Origin: Rhabdaerophilum sp. SD176
Lineage (GTDB): Bacteria; Pseudomonadota; Alphaproteobacteria; Rhizobiales; Beijerinckiaceae
Direction of reading: 5' to 3'
Assembly: GCF_030143245.1 (NCBI RefSeq)
Contig: NZ_JARJNS010000002.1
Span: 372,001-436,000 of the forward strand
Length of the DNA stretch: 64,000 nt
This document shows, one piece after another, positions 27,647 through 34,954 of the stretch (position 1 is the first letter of the stretch; every line of letters starts with the position of its first letter). Under the pieces are notes generated by a model, which was not told the DNA's origin, made no database searches, and worked only from the letters and a program-made list of their open reading frames with translations. Both the position numbers and the translations under genes were made by a program.

Positions 27647-28939
27647 TCAGGCCGAGCGATAGAGCTTGGTCATGACGAATTCCCGATGGCCGAGCGCTTC
27701 GGCGGCCGTCAGGCGACCATTCGCGGTGCGGATGATCGAGGCGATCAGCGCGTCACCCGCTTCCGGGATCGTGAGATCACGCCGGAGGATACCGGAGACA
27801 TCGACATCCATATGCTCCGGCATGGTGCGCATGGTCTTCGGGTTGCCGGTGATCTTGATCACGGGGATGATCGGATTGCCGATGACATTGCCCTGCCCGG
27901 TCGGGAAGGTGTGCACGACATAGCCACCTGCGGCCATCAGGGTCACGCATTCCGCCGCGGCGGAGGACGTGTCCATGAAATAGAGGCCGGGCCCTTTCGC
28001 CGGTGCCTCGGCCGGGTCGAGGATGTCGATATACTTGCACTCACGGCCGATCTTCTCGAGATTGCCGAGCGCCTTTTCCTCGATGGTCGTCAGGCCGCCG
28101 GCAATGTTGCCCTTGGTCGGCTGGCTGTCGGAGAGGTCGGAGGTCTTGTGGGCCTCGATGACATCGTCCTGATAGGCCTTCCACATCTTGTACCAGCGCT
28201 CGCCGACTTCAGGCGTCGCCGCGCGGGCCTTGCAGAGATGCTCGGCACCGGTGATCTCTGACGTCTCGCCGAAGACGCCGTAGATGCCCTTGGGGATCAG
28301 CTTGTCATACATGTTGCCGACAGTCGGGCAGGAGGAGAGCCCGGTCGTGGTGTCGCTCTCGCCGCATTTGGTCGAGACCCACAATTCGGAGATGTCGCAT
28401 TTCTCGCGCTGGAGCTCGCTGGCCCATTGCACGAATTCCTTGGCGACATAGGAGGCCTTTGCGATGACCGCGATATCGCCATGGCCTTCGATGCCGAAGC
28501 CGACAACCGGCTTGCCGGTCTTGGCAATGCCCTCGACAACAACCTTGGTCCAGCTGTCCTCGATGCCGATGACGATGACGGCGGCAACATTCGGGTTGGA
28601 GCCGGTGCCGATCAGCGTGCGGAAATGCAGGTCAAGATCGGCGCCGAATTGCAGGCGGCCATAGGCATGCGGCAGGGCCATCGTGCCCTTGATGTTGTTC
28701 GCCACGGCCTCGCAGGCCGCATTCGAGAGGTCATCCAGCGGCAGCAGGACGACGTGGTTCCGGACGCCGACGCGACCATTCTCGCGGCGCCAGCCGTAGA
28801 AATGGTCCATCGCGGCATCGGCCCGGCGCTTCCGGCGCATCGGCGCCTTGAAGGACGGGGCTTCGATCCAGCGGCCCTTGACGGGCTTGAGCTTGTTCCG
28901 GTTCAGGGAGAAATTCGCAACGATCGGGGCGCTTGCCAT
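27647..28939 (-). CDS. suyB: (R)-sulfolactate sulfo-lyase large subunit
   Basis: SuyAB cleaves (R)-3-sulfolactate to pyruvate and sulfite. The 430-residue large subunit is related to the C-terminal part of altronate/galactarate dehydratases. It has the recalled SuyB hallmarks [59 protein letters not shown] (Cys192) and [16 protein letters not shown]. Compared with UxaA-type enzymes, the LPLDDLSN and GESDTT segments point to SuyB. The first 45 or so residues (Arg/Lys-rich, [14 protein letters not shown]) form an extension ahead of the conserved fold. A good AGGAG ribosome site precedes the ATG at 28937-28939. The gap to suyA is 13 nt. Confidence 0.87.
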   Translation of the reverse strand: MASAPIVANFSLNRNKLKPVKGRWIEAPSFKAPMRRKRRADAAMDHFYGWRRENGRVGVRNHVVLLPLDDLSNAACEAVANNIKGTMALPHAYGRLQFGADLDLHFRTLIGTGSNPNVAAVIVIGIEDSWTKVVVEGIAKTGKPVVGFGIEGHGDIAVIAKASYVAKEFVQWASELQREKCDISELWVSTKCGESDTTTGLSSCPTVGNMYDKLIPKGIYGVFGETSEITGAEHLCKARAATPEVGERWYKMWKAYQDDVIEAHKTSDLSDSQPTKGNIAGGLTTIEEKALGNLEKIGRECKYIDILDPAEAPAKGPGLYFMDTSSAAAECVTLMAAGGYVVHTFPTGQGNVIGNPIIPVIKITGNPKTMRTMPEHMDVDVSGILRRDLTIPEAGDALIASIIRTANGRLTAAEALGHREFVMTKLYRSA

Positions 28940-28952
28940 GTCGGTTCTCCTG

Positions 28953-29240
28953 TCACCAGCGCTTGGTCTTGACGTTATGCACGTGGACATGTTCGCCCTT
29001 GGCGATATCCGCCACGGCCTTGCCGATGTCCTGTCCGTATTTCCAGATCGTGTCGCCCTTGCGGATATCCTTCAACGCCACCTTGTGGCCGATCGGGATG
29101 TCGGCCCGGGAAGCCACCGAGAAGCTGGAATTGTCGGCCGTCACCACGGCCAGCATCTCGGTGCCGGCCTTGAGGTTTTCGACAACGACAACGCCCACGG
29201 TGTCCTTGTGTTCATGGACAAGCAGATGGGGAATGGTCAT
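28953..29240 (-). CDS. suyA: (R)-sulfolactate sulfo-lyase small subunit
   Basis: This 95-residue SAF-domain protein corresponds to the N-terminal domain of altronate dehydratase, here encoded separately as in SuyAB. It opens [20 protein letters not shown] and contains [23 protein letters not shown]. The DIPxGHKxAL segment is the family signature, and [14 protein letters not shown] closes the protein. It is the first gene of the leftward operon. The mapped promoter elements lie about 100 nt upstream, leaving a 5' leader of roughly 90 nt. Confidence 0.88.
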   Translation of the reverse strand: MTIPHLLVHEHKDTVGVVVVENLKAGTEMLAVVTADNSSFSVASRADIPIGHKVALKDIRKGDTIWKYGQDIGKAVADIAKGEHVHVHNVKTKRW

Positions 29241-29331
29241 GGCTCTATGCCTTCCTCGCGATACGCCCTCGGGCGCTTGGGGGGATGGTGGCGTGCCGGC
29301 ACCGTGACGGATCAGGGCTACGAACGCTCAG

Positions 29332-29356
29332 GTCTTGTATAAGACATAAGACTTGT
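29332..29356. promoter_or_regulatory. Putative GntR/HutC operator between suyA and the regulator gene
   Basis: GTCTTGTATAAGAC (29332-29345) is an inverted repeat with 5-bp arms (GTCTT/AAGAC) around GTAT. It is followed by a second AAGACTTGTTA half-type repeat (29348 onward), so AAGAC recurs with a 7-nt period. HutC-type GntR regulators bind palindromes with a TGTATA-like centre. The site overlaps predicted promoter elements for both the sulfolactate operon and the regulator. Confidence 0.55.
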
Positions 29357-29367
29357 TAGAGTGTCAA
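29339..29367 (-). promoter_or_regulatory. Predicted promoter of the suyA operon
   Basis: On the minus strand a perfect -35 box TTGACA (complement of 29362-29367) is spaced 17 nt from TCTTAT (complement of 29339-29344), a 4 of 6 match to the -10 consensus. The -10 box lies inside the inverted repeat, so bound regulator would occlude RNA polymerase. A rightward -10-like TATAAG (29338-29343) may serve the regulator gene. Confidence 0.5.
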
Positions 29368-29369
29368 TC

Positions 29370-30119
29370 ATGAACGAGAAGACAAATTCTCCGGACGAGG
29401 CTCGCGGGACGCCGGGGTTCCTGCCGCTCTACCGGCAGGTCAAGTCCCTGCTCGTCCGCCGGATCGCCGAGCGCTTCTGGCAGCCGGGGGAAATCCTGCC
29501 CTCCGAGATGCAGATCGCGGCGGAACTCGGCGTCAGCCAGGGCACGGTCCGCAAGGCGCTCGACGAGATGACCGCCGACCGCCTGCTCGTGCGCCGGCAG
29601 GGGCGGGGCACTTTCGTTGCCCGGCATGACGAGAGCCGGATCCTGTTCCAGTTCTTCAAGATCGTGCCCGAGACCGGGATTCCCGTCTTTCCCGAAAGCC
29701 ATCTCCGCCGTGTCGAGACCGCGCCGGCGAGCCCCGAGGAAGTGGCGCGCCTGGCGCTCAGGCCCGGTGACAACGTGATCCGGATCGCACGGATCCGCTC
29801 GCTCAACGGCCGGCCGACCATTTCAGAATATCTCGCCCTGCCGCTGGAGCGGTTCCCCGGCCTTGTGAGCCAATCGGATATCCCCAACAATCTCTACGAT
29901 CATTTCGCATCGGATTACGGCATCACGATTGCGGGCGGCGACGAATCGCTCCGTGCCATGGCGGCGCCGGCAGAGGATGCCGCGCTGCTCGGCATTCCGG
30001 AGGGAACGCCGATCCTCGCCATCGACCGGGTGGCGCTGGATCTCGACGGCAAGCCGGTGGAATGGCGTTATTCGCTCTGCGATACACGCCATTGCCACTA
30101 TGTGAGCGGCCTCAGATAG
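29370..30119 (+). CDS. GntR-family transcriptional regulator, HutC/UTRA type
   Basis: This 249-residue regulator has an N-terminal winged helix-turn-helix (PLYRQVKSLLVRRIAERFWQ, PSEMQIAAELGVSQGTVRKA, DRLLVRRQGRGTFVARH) and a C-terminal UTRA ligand-binding domain of HutC type. It is divergent from suyA across a repeat-containing gap, so it most likely controls the sulfolactate operon and perhaps itself. The ligand may be a pathway metabolite such as sulfolactate. Start choice: ATG at 29370; a GTG three codons upstream is also in frame. Its 3' end overlaps the convergent kinase gene by 8 nt. Confidence 0.9.
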   Translation: MNEKTNSPDEARGTPGFLPLYRQVKSLLVRRIAERFWQPGEILPSEMQIAAELGVSQGTVRKALDEMTADRLLVRRQGRGTFVARHDESRILFQFFKIVPETGIPVFPESHLRRVETAPASPEEVARLALRPGDNVIRIARIRSLNGRPTISEYLALPLERFPGLVSQSDIPNNLYDHFASDYGITIAGGDESLRAMAAPAEDAALLGIPEGTPILAIDRVALDLDGKPVEWRYSLCDTRHCHYVSGLR

Positions 30120-31029
30120 AAACGAGGCGCCTCGGCGCCGGCAGGTTGGGCAGGGCAGCCTCGACCTCCTGGCGCGCCGGCGCGCCGGAACTGCCGCCGG
30201 GCCTCAGGCATTTCAGCGCCGCGGTGACATTCGCCCACTGGATGGCATCCAGCAGGTCGAGCCGTTCGGTCAGCGCCCAGGCAAAAGCACCATGCCAGAC
30301 ATCGCCGGCGCCGAGCGTATCGACCGCGCGGATATCCAGCGAGGGGATGTGCCAGAGGCCGTCGGGGAGCAGCGCGAGCACGCCATCGCCGCCATCCGTG
30401 ACCGCGAGGAAGCTCTCGCTTTCGCGCCGGATGGCCAGCAGGCCCTGGTGGAGATCCGGCATGCCGGTGGCCTCCCGCAACCCGATTGCGGAAAAGATCA
30501 CATGGCTTGCCCGCGCCAGCAGGCTGCGATCCTGCGGCGCGCGGTCGCCGTCGAACACAGCCGGGATCCCGGCCTGCCGTGCGAGATCGAACAGATGGCC
30601 GGCTCCCGTTTCCCAGCGGGTATCGCCCAGAACGGCTGCGGTTCCGGCCGGCAGGGAAGGGGGCAGCCAGTCCGGGCGGTCCGGCATGCGGGGATCGAGA
30701 TAATTGACGATCGTCCGGTCCCCGCCGGGTTCAATGATGATGCTCGACCTCGACGTCACGTAGCCGGTCATGGGCGGGGAGAATGAGTCGTCGATGCTGA
30801 ATTCGGCCAGTTTCTGCCGCACGATCTGGCCGCTGGCATCGTCGCCGATCCGCGCGATCAGGCAGGCCTTTCCGCCCAGCCGGGCGATCGCAAGGGCAGC
30901 ATTGGCGGCATTGCCGCCCATCACGCTGTCGGACCGGATGGCGCGGTGTTTCTCGCCAGGTTTCAGCGCGAGCGGGATTGTCATCACCTCATCGAGCACC
31001 ACGATGCCGATGGTCATCAGGCTGCGCAT
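30112..31029 (-). CDS. PfkB-family sugar kinase resembling sulfofructose kinase YihV
   Basis: This 305-residue ribokinase-family protein has the N-terminal GG motif (VMGGNAANAALAIARLGG) and the C-terminal anion-hole/catalytic motif DTLGAGDVWHGAF. It lines up without gaps over its first 140 residues with my recollection of E. coli YihV, the sulfofructose kinase of sulfoglycolysis. Shared positions are Lys27, Asn109 (GGDRTIVNY) and Arg138 (GDTRW). I recall Asn109 and Arg138 as sulfonate-binding in YihV. The ending ALKCLRPGGSSGAP also matches YihV-like ALKCTRPGG. It lies tail-to-tail with the regulator and head-to-head with an ABC sugar-binding protein gene. Sulfofructose kinase is my preferred hypothesis; another sugar kinase activity remains possible. 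Confidence 0.75.
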   Translation of the reverse strand: MRSLMTIGIVVLDEVMTIPLALKPGEKHRAIRSDSVMGGNAANAALAIARLGGKACLIARIGDDASGQIVRQKLAEFSIDDSFSPPMTGYVTSRSSIIIEPGGDRTIVNYLDPRMPDRPDWLPPSLPAGTAAVLGDTRWETGAGHLFDLARQAGIPAVFDGDRAPQDRSLLARASHVIFSAIGLREATGMPDLHQGLLAIRRESESFLAVTDGGDGVLALLPDGLWHIPSLDIRAVDTLGAGDVWHGAFAWALTERLDLLDAIQWANVTAALKCLRPGGSSGAPARQEVEAALPNLPAPRRLVSI

Positions 31030-31123
31030 CGCTGGTCCTTCCTCGCTTGCAGGCATCCGGCATCCGGGCCCGGCATTGAACAGGCTCGGGAATCCTGCCA
31101 TCACCCATCCGGGAGGTTGTCGC

Positions 31124-32425
31124 ATGCGGAAGGACGAAACGGAAGCATCGGCCCGGCGAGGATCGGGGACAGGCCGTCCCGCCCGCCTGCTGGGCGGCTT
31201 CCTTTTTCTCTGGCTGGCCTCGACTTTGCCGGCTCCGGCTCAGACCAATCTCAAGGTCTTCGCGGCCAATTTCCCGAAGATCGATGTGCTGCGCGCGCTT
31301 GCCAATGCCTATGGCCAGACGCGCCCGGGCGTCACGATCGAGATCGAAACCGGCGGTGCCACGCTGGGCAGCCAGCAGCAGGCGCTCAATGCCCTGCTCG
31401 GTGCCCGCGATGCCAGTGTTGATCTGGTTTTGGTCGATGTTCTCCGTGTGCCGCAATGGACATCGGGCCAATGGCTCGAGCCGCTGGACGCCCCGTTCGG
31501 CCCCGAGCGCGAAGCGTTCCTCGCGCGGCTGTTTCCGGCCTACCGGCAGGCGGCCCTTGCCGGCGGGCGGCTGATGGTGGTGCCGTATTCGGCGGATGCG
31601 CAGGCGTTGTTCGTGCGCACTGACCTTCTCGAGAAGCACGGCCTTGCGGTTCCTGCGACCCAGGCAGCGCTTCGCGAGGCGGCAACGCGGATCCTTGCCG
31701 CCGAGAACCAGCCGACCCTGCGTGCGATCGATCTCTCCTCGGCACCGGTCGAGAGCAGCGTCTGCACCGCGGCGATGGCGCTGTGGGGGAGCGGGCATGA
31801 TCTTGTCACCGAAGGCAAGCCGGCTTTGCTGACTGACCCTGCCCTCCGCGGCCTGCGGGGATTCCAGGCGCTCAAGGATGCAAAGCTCCTGGCCATCCCG
31901 CCTGGCGAGGGCCATCCGGAACGCGTTCGCCTTGCCATGCAGGCTGGCTCGCTCGTTTTCGGTCACGGCTGGAGCTATGCCTGGCAACGGATGCAGACCG
32001 ACATCGACAGTGTCGTGGCCGGCAAGGTGCGGGTGGTGCCGGTTCCCGGCGAGACGGAGGATCGCGCTTCGAGCTGCGCCGGCGGCTGGATGGTGGGCGT
32101 GACCGCCTTTTCCGGCCAGAAGGCCGAGGCTTTGGCTTTCCTTCGCTATCTCGCCTCGCCCGAAGCCGCGCGGCTGCAGGCCGAACTCGGAGATTTGCCT
32201 GCCCAGAGCGGCCCCTATCTGGACGCGACGATTGTGGCGTCGCGGCCTTTCCTCGGCCAGATGGGGCCCGTGCTGGCCGTGGCGCGCCTGCGGCCGCAAA
32301 GCACGCGCTATTCCGAAGTGTCGGAGATTGTCCGGACCAACCTTTCGGCCTTCATGGCGGGGTCGAAGACCGCCGAAGCCGCCTTGCAGGACATGCAGGC
32401 CCGGCTTTCGCTGATCTTCCGGTAA
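31124..32425 (+). CDS. ABC transporter extracellular solute-binding protein, family 1 (sugar type)
   Basis: This 433-residue protein has an N-terminal signal (hydrophobic LLGGFLFLWLASTLPAPAQ, cleavage after PAQ) and a family-1 binding fold. The ligand-binding features are VFAANFPKIDVLRALANAYG, DLVLVDVLRVPQW, LMVVPYSADAQALFVRTDLLEKHGL, and the C-terminal GGWMVGVTAFSGQKAEALAFLRYLAS. It resembles trehalose/maltose/SQGro-type binding proteins. No permease or ATPase genes lie nearby, so it is an orphan here. GGGAGG at 31111-31116 supports the ATG at 31124. Being divergent from a YihV-like kinase, it may bind a sulfosugar, which is inference. Confidence 0.85.
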   Translation: MRKDETEASARRGSGTGRPARLLGGFLFLWLASTLPAPAQTNLKVFAANFPKIDVLRALANAYGQTRPGVTIEIETGGATLGSQQQALNALLGARDASVDLVLVDVLRVPQWTSGQWLEPLDAPFGPEREAFLARLFPAYRQAALAGGRLMVVPYSADAQALFVRTDLLEKHGLAVPATQAALREAATRILAAENQPTLRAIDLSSAPVESSVCTAAMALWGSGHDLVTEGKPALLTDPALRGLRGFQALKDAKLLAIPPGEGHPERVRLAMQAGSLVFGHGWSYAWQRMQTDIDSVVAGKVRVVPVPGETEDRASSCAGGWMVGVTAFSGQKAEALAFLRYLASPEAARLQAELGDLPAQSGPYLDATIVASRPFLGQMGPVLAVARLRPQSTRYSEVSEIVRTNLSAFMAGSKTAEAALQDMQARLSLIFR

Positions 32426-32442
32426 TCGGGGCGACCCGGAGC

Positions 32443-33222
32443 TCAGCCCCGCGGGCGATAGGGCGCAAACCAGCCGAGGCCGGCTTCGGTGCCGCCCGCC
32501 GGACGGTATTCACAGCCGATGAAGCCGTCATAGCCGAGCCGGTCGAGTTCGGTGAAGATGGCGGCATCGTTCAGCTCGCCGCTGCCGGGCTCGTTGCGCA
32601 GCGGGATGCTCGCTGTCTGGATATGGCCGATGATCGGAGCCATCTCTCGCAGGCGCATGATCATATCGCCATGCAGGATCTGGCAGTGGTAGATGTCGAA
32701 TTGCAGCTTGACGTTCGGCAGGCCGAGCTGGCGGATCAAGACTGCGGCCCGGCCGAAATCGTCGAGCAGGTAGCCCGGAACGTCGCGCCGGTTCAGCGGT
32801 TCGAGCAGCACGTCGATCCCCATCGGCGCGAAGAAGGCGGCGGCCTCGCGGATGCCGGCCTCGTAGCGCGCCATGGCCGCCGGGTCCTCCGGAGAGGCGA
32901 GTCCGGCCATCATGTGGACGCGGCGCACACCGGTTGCCTCGGCATAGGCCCGAGCGGTCACCAGCCCCTGCCGGAACTCATCCTCGCGGCCCGCCAAAGC
33001 GGCTATGCCGCGCTCGCCGCCCGCCCAGTCGCCCGGGGGCAGGTTGAACAAGGCCAGCGTCAGGCCGTGCCGACGCAGTTCGGCGGCAACAGCCTCGGGC
33101 GGAAATTCGTAGGGAAAAAGGAACTCCACGGCCTCGAAGCCCGCTGCCGCTGCCCGGCCGAAACGCTCGAGGAACGGTACCTCGTTGAACATCATGGTGA
33201 GGTTGGCAGCAAAGCGCGGCAT
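32443..33222 (-). CDS. Hydroxypyruvate isomerase family protein (Hyi/OtnI-like)
   Basis: This 259-residue TIM-barrel protein of the xylose-isomerase-like/AP endonuclease 2 fold has Hyi landmarks. These are MPRFAANLTMMFNEVPFLER, FNLPPGDWAGGERGIAAL, LLEPLNRRDVPGYLL (catalytic/metal Glu), LQFDIYHCQILHGD, GHIQTASIPLRNEPGSGELN and GCEYRPAGGT. The enzyme family isomerises hydroxypyruvate and tartronate semialdehyde, or 2-oxotetronates (OtnI). AAGGAG precedes the ATG. It diverges from a TPP enzyme gene, which recalls the gcl-hyi pairing, but that neighbour does not look like Gcl. Confidence 0.83.
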   Translation of the reverse strand: MPRFAANLTMMFNEVPFLERFGRAAAAGFEAVEFLFPYEFPPEAVAAELRRHGLTLALFNLPPGDWAGGERGIAALAGREDEFRQGLVTARAYAEATGVRRVHMMAGLASPEDPAAMARYEAGIREAAAFFAPMGIDVLLEPLNRRDVPGYLLDDFGRAAVLIRQLGLPNVKLQFDIYHCQILHGDMIMRLREMAPIIGHIQTASIPLRNEPGSGELNDAAIFTELDRLGYDGFIGCEYRPAGGTEAGLGWFAPYRPRG

Positions 33223-33324
33223 GGGAATCTCCTTATGCCCTGTTTTCCCGCGCCGGACGCGTTCACGCAATTGCGAAATGCGGGTGATGCCGGCATCAGG
33301 CAAGGAGAGGACAGGGAGAATGCC

Positions 33325-34953
33325 ATGCCGTCCGGAGCCGATATTCTTGCAGCCCGCCTTGCCCGGCAGGGTTGCCGCCACGCCTTCGGCATGCCCGGCG
33401 GCGAAGTGCTGGCGCTGATCGAGGGGCTGGAAGCGGCCGGCATCCGCTTCGTGCTGACCAAACACGAGAATGCCGCCGGCTTCATGGCCGAGGGCTACTG
33501 GCATCGCCAGAGCCTCATCGATCCCGCTGCGCCGATGGCGCCGGGCATCCTTGTCGCGACCTTGGGGCCGGGGGCTGCCAATGCAGTCAATGTTGTCGCC
33601 AACGCGCTGCAGGACCGTGTCCCGCTGATTGTGCTGACGGGGCGCGTCGACGCCGCCGAAGCTGAAAGCTACACCCATCAGGTCTTCGATCATCAGGCCC
33701 TGTTCCGGCCGATCACCAAGGCCAGCCTCTCGGCGAGCCGCGGCGCCGTGCATCGGGTCATTGACCGCGCGGTGCAGATCGCCACCAGCGGCCAGCCGGG
33801 GCCGGTCCATGTCGATGTGCCTATCGCCGTGGCCGAAGGCGAGGAACCGGCGGATGCGTTCTTCCGGCCGGCGGCGGCGCCGGGCCTGCCGGTCCCGGCC
33901 GATCTCGACCGCGCCCGCGCCATGCTCGCCGCTGCGCGCCGGCCGATCGTCCTCGCCGGTGTCGATGCCGTGAACCATCATGCCGGCGCGGCGCTTCGGG
34001 GTTTCATCGAGGCGCTCGGTGCGCCGCTGGTCACCAGCTACAAGGCCAAGGGGCTGGTGGATGAACGGCACCCGCTTGTTCTCGGTGGGGCCGGCCTGTC
34101 ACCCAAGGCCGACCGCCTCCTCCTGCCGGCCCTGGCCGAGGCGGATTGCATCGTGCTGGCCGGCTATGATCCGATCGAGATGCGCATCAACTGGCGTGAT
34201 CCGTTCCCGGCAGGCGTGCCGGTGATCGACATTTCCGCCACCCTGCCACAGCACCAGATGCACCGCGCCGATCTCGCGCTGGTCGGGGATGTCGGCCTCG
34301 TGCTGTCGGGGCTCACGCCGGCAGCAGGCGCGGCCCGCGATGTCAGCGTAGCGCGGGCCCAACCCTTGCGGGAGGCGTTGGCGACGGCCTTCCCCGACGC
34401 GCCCGATTGGGGGCCGCATGCGGTTTTCCACACGATCCGGGCGCTGGCGCCGGAGAACACCCTTGCCAGCGCCGATTCGGGCGCGCACCGGATCCTGCTC
34501 AGCCAGATCTGGCGCTGCCATGCTCCGCGCGATCTCGTCCAATCCTCGGCGCTTTGCACCATGGGTTGCGCCCTGCCGCTCGCGCTCGGCATGCAGATGG
34601 CCGAACCGGACCGGCCTGTCATCGCCTTTGTCGGGGATGCCGGACTGGAAATGGGCATAGGCGAACTTGCCACCGCGCGGGATCTCGGCCTGCCGGTCAT
34701 CGTGGTGGTGCTGCAGGACGAACGGCTCGCGCTAATCGATCTCAAGCAGCGGGCCTCGGGCCGCAAGGAAGCCGGGGTGCGCTTCGGCGGCACGGATTTC
34801 GCGGCTGTCGCTGCGGGATTTGGCGGTGCGGGTGTGGCCGTGGATTCCCGCGACGCACTGGCCGCCGCCTTCACCGCAGCGCTGGCGCGGCGCGACCGGT
34901 TCAGCCTCATTGCCGCCCGCATTGCGCCGGATGCTTATCAGGGAGCCTTCTGA
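33325..34953 (+). CDS. Thiamine diphosphate-dependent enzyme, acetolactate-synthase-like, substrate unknown
   Basis: This 542-residue protein has the three TPP-enzyme domains. The N-terminal PYR domain has the cofactor-activating Glu48 (LTKHENAAGFMAEGYWH) and LGPGAANAVNVVANA. The middle domain contains the DRARAMLAAARRPIVLAG start. The C-terminal PP domain has GDAGLEMGIGEL and, about 27 residues on, LQDERLALID where GDG...NN is usual. Glu48 argues against glyoxylate carboligase, which has Val there. The altered PP motif (GDA, Asp for Asn) sets it apart from standard acetolactate synthase. It diverges from hyi and lies one base before opgC. A decarboxylase or carboligase acting on a C3 2-oxoacid is plausible. 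Confidence 0.75.
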   Translation: MPSGADILAARLARQGCRHAFGMPGGEVLALIEGLEAAGIRFVLTKHENAAGFMAEGYWHRQSLIDPAAPMAPGILVATLGPGAANAVNVVANALQDRVPLIVLTGRVDAAEAESYTHQVFDHQALFRPITKASLSASRGAVHRVIDRAVQIATSGQPGPVHVDVPIAVAEGEEPADAFFRPAAAPGLPVPADLDRARAMLAAARRPIVLAGVDAVNHHAGAALRGFIEALGAPLVTSYKAKGLVDERHPLVLGGAGLSPKADRLLLPALAEADCIVLAGYDPIEMRINWRDPFPAGVPVIDISATLPQHQMHRADLALVGDVGLVLSGLTPAAGAARDVSVARAQPLREALATAFPDAPDWGPHAVFHTIRALAPENTLASADSGAHRILLSQIWRCHAPRDLVQSSALCTMGCALPLALGMQMAEPDRPVIAFVGDAGLEMGIGELATARDLGLPVIVVVLQDERLALIDLKQRASGRKEAGVRFGGTDFAAVAAGFGGAGVAVDSRDALAAAFTAALARRDRFSLIAARIAPDAYQGAF

Positions 34954-34954
34954 C

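Noticed and set aside
27647-29240. Altronate or galactarate dehydratase (UxaA/GarD split into two genes)
   Set aside because: The separate SAF subunit, the LPLDDLSN and CGESDTT segments, and the slcC, comC and exporter neighbours fit SuyAB better. No uronate pathway genes are near.
23110-31029. A complete sulfoglycolysis pathway encoded in this window
   Set aside because: No sulfoquinovosidase, isomerase, aldolase, dehydratase or monooxygenase typical of known sulfoglycolytic pathways is present. Only a candidate kinase and the lower sulfolactate branch can be supported.
33325-34953. Glyoxylate carboligase (Gcl) next to hyi
   Set aside because: Gcl lacks the cofactor-activating Glu, which is present here at residue 48. 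The PP motif also differs.
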